Source of the DNA: Alphaproteobacteria bacterium
Lineage (GTDB): Bacteria; Pseudomonadota; Alphaproteobacteria; SHVP01
Direction of reading: 5' to 3'
Assembly (NCBI GenBank): GCA_016869765.1
Contig: VGES01000012.1
Span: 1 to 64,000, forward strand
DNA length: 64,000 bases
The notes below the pieces were generated by a model. The model had not been told where the DNA came from. It ran no database searches and saw only the letters and a list, made by a program, of their open reading frames with translations. Both the position numbers and the translations under genes were made by a program. Positions 63,081-64,000 of this stretch are shown here, in pieces; position 1 is the first letter of the stretch, and each line of letters opens with the position of its first letter.

Positions 63081-63868
63081 CGGCTTCGATCAACACCTCG
63101 AGCGCGGCGCTCGCGGAGCGTCTCGAAACCAACCGCAAGTATTCGGCGGTCGATTTTCAGGACTGGTTGATGCAGCGCCTCGCGGTTCGGCCGGGGGCGG
63201 ACGTCCTCGACGTTGGATGCGGGACCGGGGCCCAAACGCTCGCTTTCCTGTCCGCCGTCGGCCCGAGGGGCAGCGTTTCGGCGCTCGATCTTTCCCCGGA
63301 GTCCATCGCGACGGTTCGCACGCGAGCGGGAGCCGCGCCAAACCTCCAGGGCGAGGTCGCCGACATGATGGATGTCGCGGAGGTCGTCGCTCGCCGGTTT
63401 CGGGTCAAACGTTTCGACCTCGCCCAGTCGACGTACGCGCTCTACTACGCGACCCGCCCGGTCGGAGTGCTCGACGCCATGCGGCGCGTCCTGAAGCCCG
63501 GGGGTCGGATCGCGGTGTGCACGCCCAACAATCCGCATGGCCTGATCGAGTTCATTCGTCGCTTCACGGAAGTACCGGCCGCCAATGACGCCAACGGTCG
63601 GTTCGGGCCGGACGTGCTCGAACCCTACTTCCGGCGCCATTTCTTCGTCGTCGACATCGCCCTCCTGTGCAACGTGCAGCGTGTGCCGACGGTGGACGAG
63701 GTGATGCGGTTTTGGCGAAACACGTCGTATTACGATTCGGCCGTCGCCGATCGTGTCGCGACAGCCGTTGAAGACGAGATCTCGAGGCGCGGCGGGTTCT
63801 TCTACGAGAAGAACTCGTATCTGATCGTCGGTTCGGTTCCCCGCCCTGACGCCAACGAAGAGGCCTGA
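63077..63868 (+). CDS. SAM-dependent methyltransferase
   Basis: Class I methyltransferase of 263 residues from GTG 63077 (GTGA overlap with the upstream gene). Motif I VLDVGCGTGAQTL is near residue 42, the acidic post-I strand is ALDLSPES, and RRVLKPGGRIAVCTPNNPHG is motif III. It is a compact catalytic domain, unlike the two larger methyltransferases in this window. Between a deacetylase-like and an epimerase gene, it is likely to methylate a sugar or a glycan precursor. Confidence 0.82.
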   Translation: MTASINTSSAALAERLETNRKYSAVDFQDWLMQRLAVRPGADVLDVGCGTGAQTLAFLSAVGPRGSVSALDLSPESIATVRTRAGAAPNLQGEVADMMDVAEVVARRFRVKRFDLAQSTYALYYATRPVGVLDAMRRVLKPGGRIAVCTPNNPHGLIEFIRRFTEVPAANDANGRFGPDVLEPYFRRHFFVVDIALLCNVQRVPTVDEVMRFWRNTSYYDSAVADRVATAVEDEISRRGGFFYEKNSYLIVGSVPRPDANEEA

Positions 63869-63871
63869 GAC

Positions 63872-64000
63872 GTGGACATTCGCGGTAAGAGACACCTTGT
63901 GATCGGCGGCGCCGGACTGATCGGCTCGCACGCGGTCGAGCAGCTCCTCAAGGAAGACGTGGGGGAAGTTCTGATCTACGACAATTTCGTGCGCGGTACG
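63872..64000 (+). CDS. NAD-dependent epimerase/dehydratase (partial, runs off the window)
   Basis: The first 43 residues of a Rossmann-fold protein, start GTG 63872, read to the end of the window. The glycine motif IGGAGLIGSHAV and the following acidic/asparagine DNF are those of extended short-chain dehydrogenases such as UDP-glucose 4-epimerase. The gene is cut by the window edge, so function cannot be refined. It sits three bases after the methyltransferase gene in the same operon. Confidence 0.75.
   Translation, partial: MDIRGKRHLVIGGAGLIGSHAVEQLLKEDVGEVLIYDNFVRGT

Noticed and set aside
1-64000. CRISPR array, prophage, insertion sequence, tRNA or rRNA
   Set aside because: No regularly spaced repeats, no transposase or phage-like frames and no tRNA-like cloverleaf was recognised by eye in the intergenic gaps, all of which are short.

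Overview
The window is about 64 kb of gap-poor, GC-rich bacterial chromosome. Housekeeping gene order (ruvX next to gatCAB; pyrB-pyrC-plsY-dprA-topA-rnr-rpmG; clpS-clpA), a DUF1489 protein, an EipB-type periplasmic protein and a phasin behind PhaR-like operators point to an alphaproteobacterium, most likely of Rhodospirillales type. That placement is inferred from gene content and was not tested by phylogeny. No rRNA, tRNA, CRISPR array, insertion sequence or prophage was recognised.

Bases 1-16.3 kb are catabolic. An acyl-CoA ligase behind a strong promoter is followed by three tandem EamA transporters on the minus strand. A plus-strand operon of seven genes comes next: thiolase, RidA, two 2-hydroxychromene-2-carboxylate isomerase-like proteins, methylcrotonyl-CoA carboxylase beta, methylglutaconyl-CoA hydratase and the biotin-carrying alpha subunit. 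It looks like a leucine/isovalerate degradation cluster whose usual first and last enzymes are absent. Opposed to it lie a racemase-superfamily protein, a flavin monooxygenase, an outer-membrane MipA protein and an FAD oxidoreductase.

From 16.4 to 21.6 kb a VWA-like protein, a membrane J-protein, galU, ugd and a phosphohexomutase form one operon that would make UDP-glucuronate and hexose phosphates for envelope polysaccharide. From 21.6 to 41 kb come single genes and pairs: two paralogous methyltransferases with a shared N-terminal domain (21.6 and 38.3 kb), a D,D-carboxypeptidase, the phasin, a kinase-like protein, an M24 peptidase, clpS-clpA, an MFS exporter, a RidA/GNAT pair, an adenylate cyclase facing a diguanylate cyclase, EipB, a ROK sugar kinase, a Dyp peroxidase and a flavoprotein dehydrogenase broken by a frameshift in a run of seven C.

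From 41 to 58.2 kb is core metabolism and information processing: HAD phosphatase, L33, hydrolase, Nudix, RNase R, topoisomerase I, DprA, MAPEG, PlsY (with an unusual internal insertion), a dihydroorotase-like protein lacking its metal ligands, ATCase, an AEC carrier, RuvX and GatCAB. From 58.2 kb to the end are a Tat-exported amidohydrolase, an orphan metal-receptor protein without a signal peptide, two tandem GSTs and the start of a putative glycan cluster (deacetylase-like protein, methyltransferase, epimerase) cut by the window edge.

Genes are packed very tightly. Co-directional genes often overlap by ATGA or TAGTG, and three convergent pairs share overlapping stop codons. I found no single obviously new multi-gene system. 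The best leads are the hybrid liu cluster, the PlsY insertion, the methyltransferase paralogs, the phasin operator pair and the right-edge glycan genes.
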